Source: Apostichopus japonicus
Taxonomy: Eukaryota; Echinodermata; Holothuroidea; Aspidochirotida; Stichopodidae
Direction: 5' to 3'
Length of the DNA: 64,000 nt
Assembly (NCBI RefSeq): GCF_037975245.1
Contig: NC_092573.1
Location: 3,474,501 to 3,538,500 of the forward strand
Positions 61,201 to 64,000 of the stretch are shown one piece after another. Under the pieces are notes generated by a model. The model was not told the origin of the DNA, made no database searches, and worked only from the letters and a program-made list of their open reading frames with translations. How positions within the stretch are numbered: position 1 is the stretch's first letter; the number at the start of each line of letters is the position of its first letter. The position numbers and the translations under genes are program-made.

Positions 61201-64000
61201 AGCTTATAAAACAATTAACTGTGGTTTTCGCTTTAATTGGAAACACTTACCTCATTATGATAACAAGTAAGAAATAGAGTAAATTACTGTTTTTTGTCCA
61301 CTTCACTGAATCTTATGATCGTTAGTATGGGTTTCTACACACACACGCACACACATATCTATATATCGTTTAGTTGGTCACTGCTGTTAAAAAAGCGTCG
61401 ATTTTGTAATCAACAAAAATTTGAACTGGGTTAAACAAATCTGACACGAACGCTTCATTGAGAGATCGGCTGACATGGCTACCCTCAGTACCTGGTACAT
61501 TGACCAAAAGATCTCTTTAATGTTATCGGTACGGACGTGGAAATAGGCCAAGCCAATTAAATCAGGGATGGAAGAGAGAAGGATAAGAAACGTTTAGGTG
61601 TTCGTCTTCTCTCTCTCTTGAATCCTAAAGGCAAAAGCTAAAACGAAATGCAAAAATGCAAGAATGGTAGAGTGATCCGCCGGATAAGAGAGTGTAGAAT
61701 GACCTACAAATGACAGTCCTCCCGACATGATTGTTCTAGTTTTTGCCCAAAGCCTCAGAAGGTGAACAATTTCTTGGAAATATTTGTTTCATACCTTATC
61801 TTCGGGCATGTGAGAAGGATTACCGAAAATCTAAGTAATCATACTGTTTTTGCATAAATCATAAAATCGACGAGAAATCTTCTTTTGGGGGGCAGGGGGT
61901 GGGATGCTACAGAGAATGCAGCTATACCAAAGGACACTAATCCCGAAACAGGTACAAATGGTGATTGTTGAAAATAACTTTAACCTCTAACGTGAAAACC
62001 GTGAATAAGGAGAATATAAGTGAAAAAAGACCAAATTCGCAGTAGTTTTATAAGGTAGAGTGAAACTAAATCAATTTTCATCAAAAGGCATGAAACTTGT
62101 ATCGACATTTGAATAACTTTATTTTTTTTTTGCCATACCTATAATCCATTTCATACTGACTGTGAGCAATGGCCAACAAATGACAGATGAAAAGAAACGT
62201 TTTGGACATTTGTTTTAGATGGCCCCAAAAATTATTATTCAAAACAATAAATGACACATTTGTTTTCTTTGACAGGTTCGTTATGGAATGCTTGTGATTC
62301 TTGATAAGGGATATAGTTTTATATAAATATATAAAAATGTAGTAGCATGCACTACCCATATCAATTACTATCTGTTTAAATTTGGCATCACTGCGCACAT
62401 GTGACAGTAATTTTCAGCTTGTAAAGGAAGAACGACTAAATTATTAAAACGTTGAGTAATTTCAAACATTGAAAGCACAAGTTCTCCCATACGTCTCGGA
62501 TATAACTTCCCTTTGTAGCTTTGATCTCAGCAGGGCGCATTTGAACGAGAGGGCTATATAGAACAGAGTAAACTATCGCTTATTGCCTACCATATTTATT
62601 AAAGTACCGTGGAAATAGTATGCAAATGTAAACACTTTCATAGACCATTAGGACCCCTTCGCGATATCTGAAAGGACCCCATTCTAATAACATGTTTTTG
62701 AAAGATAAAGCAATAAAAAACTTATGCGAGGGGGAACTTCTTACAAGAAAATTCGTTTACTCTTCAATTTCATACCCATGGGCCATTTTATAAACATATG
62801 GAAATGTCTGTCGCAGGGAGTGAATTTTCAAACGAGCTTGGTCGTGCAGATATAGTATACTGGTCTCTTTAGTAATTAAACCAATGTTCGGGGAAGGGTT
62901 TGCTCTGATACATTTACTTTAATAATAATATTAATCATAATTTTTTAGCGATAAAGGGTGTGAGGGAGGGAAAGGAGTCAATAGTTACTGTATTTGGCCA
63001 TAAAGGTCAACAGAACAGTACGATTATTACATCATCGCCAGATTGTCTGAGAGACTTCAGCTAAAACTGGTTATCCCCCTCCCCAACAACCCTACCACCA
63101 CAGCACTTACTGGTGGGTGCTGATGCCAGGAGTACTTATTTCCTCAATACGGAATTTACCTAAATATGTTGTATCCATTGGCAATTTGCAAACATTCAGA
63201 TGTCGAAAATGTTTCTCTGTCTAGTTTCTTTTCAGTTCGTACTATCAACTAGACAGTAATGCGACGCCTTGTGTCCTGACGTCATTTCTCACCGTCTTTT
63301 GGTTGTCAATTATTGCTTTGATTGGTCTCTCTGCTCGAAACCAAAAGAAAAAAGTCTCACGGACAAAACCATTCGGGAAGAGCTATCTTAAGACGATAGG
63401 TACTAAGATACATTTAACGAAAACGAAGTTTCAGATTTTTATTGACATGCAATGCCATTTGTAAGATTGGAATTTGAGAAACTTGCAAGGAGCAAGGAGT
63501 AAATTACTGACGAGTGTGACGTATAATGTGTCAGAAAGCAGACCGTGGGATTAAAGTTTAACCTTTCTCCATTTACCCACGAGGAGAATGTTTCAGTGTC
63601 GAGCCAGTTCACCGTGAGCTCCATCTTGTATCTTACAAAAGAGAAAAGCAACCTCTCTCGTTACATGTTCTAATTTAAATGAAATTATGTTGCTTAGACC
63701 AGGCTTGTAAAAATATTGAAAAGATATAGGAACTATGCGACGCAAATCAACGCAAATCAGATTATTTAAAACTGGATTATGTTGACGAAGAGTTTGAAGG
63801 CTGGTCATATTCAACAAAAAAAAGTTTTAAATTTTCTGAAATGACTTTGCCTTGCAAGAAAACCCATCAATGAACATGGTGAGACGTCCTCTTGCCTGTT
63901 TCCATGATAATCACATTTTAGTCAAAAAGAGGTACCAAATGTCTGACATGGCTTGTAACCCTTTTAACAAACAAGATTATCATCAAAATAATTTGGCCAT
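58229..64000 (-). other. Upstream intron of the SK channel gene
   Basis: I searched by eye on the - strand for the pore (GYGD), S4-S5 and S6 start of SK channels and found none. This stretch is therefore probably intron, with the missing exons beyond 64000. It holds TGACGTCA at 60199-60206 and 63278-63285, a (TA)-rich patch at 59893-59930, a CA run at 61338-61356 and a G-rich patch at 61887-61903. Small + strand open frames at 58934-59131, 60302-60493 and 60639-60878 match no family I know. Confidence 0.6.

Noticed and set aside
58229-64000. Missing SK pore and transmembrane exons
   Set aside because: I scanned the - strand for the GYGD pore and S5/S6 motifs and found none, so I do not claim any exon here.

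Overview
This is AT-rich animal nuclear DNA: spliced genes with long introns, many (TA)n microsatellites, satellite arrays, poly-G tracts and tRNA-derived SINE-like elements. Nothing prokaryotic or viral was seen. The two recognisable genes and the repeat landscape suit a marine invertebrate. An echinoderm (perhaps a sea cucumber) is my best guess, but this is an impression, not shown by the sequence.

Two genes are certain, and they converge tail to tail. On the + strand, seven exons between 8186 and 15018 encode an NR2E3/PNR-type nuclear receptor (photoreceptor-specific nuclear receptor family). They run from the first zinc finger to the AF-2 helix and stop codon. Every junction has GT/AG borders and the phases fit. 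The 5' exon(s) with the start codon were not found. On the - strand, four exons (58228-58118, 45941-45814, 42551-42482, 36749-36234) encode the C-terminal part of a small-conductance Ca2+-activated K+ channel (SK/KCNN). They cover the end of S6, the complete calmodulin-binding domain, a coiled coil and a long tail to the stop. The transmembrane exons should lie beyond 64000.

Layout: 1-8185 is upstream flank or 5' intron of the receptor gene, with two tRNA-like SINEs and a terminal-inverted-repeat element. 8186-15018 holds the receptor exons. 15019-35935 is about 21 kb with no recognisable coding gene and many repeats, including a 75-bp minisatellite, a poly-G/C-bordered element, a long (TA)n array and short duplications. 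35936-64000 is the SK gene, mostly intron. Its large intron (45942-58117) holds two adjacent satellite arrays of about 169 bp and 174 bp and a 34-35 bp minisatellite.

The most interesting observations are: a decayed tandem copy of a receptor hinge exon with a lost splice acceptor (10035-10130); a weaker relic of a second exon (13761-13840); at least 17 perfect copies of the CRE palindrome TGACGTCA where about one is expected; and a near-perfect 43-bp-arm hairpin in an SK intron. No previously undescribed multi-gene system was identified.
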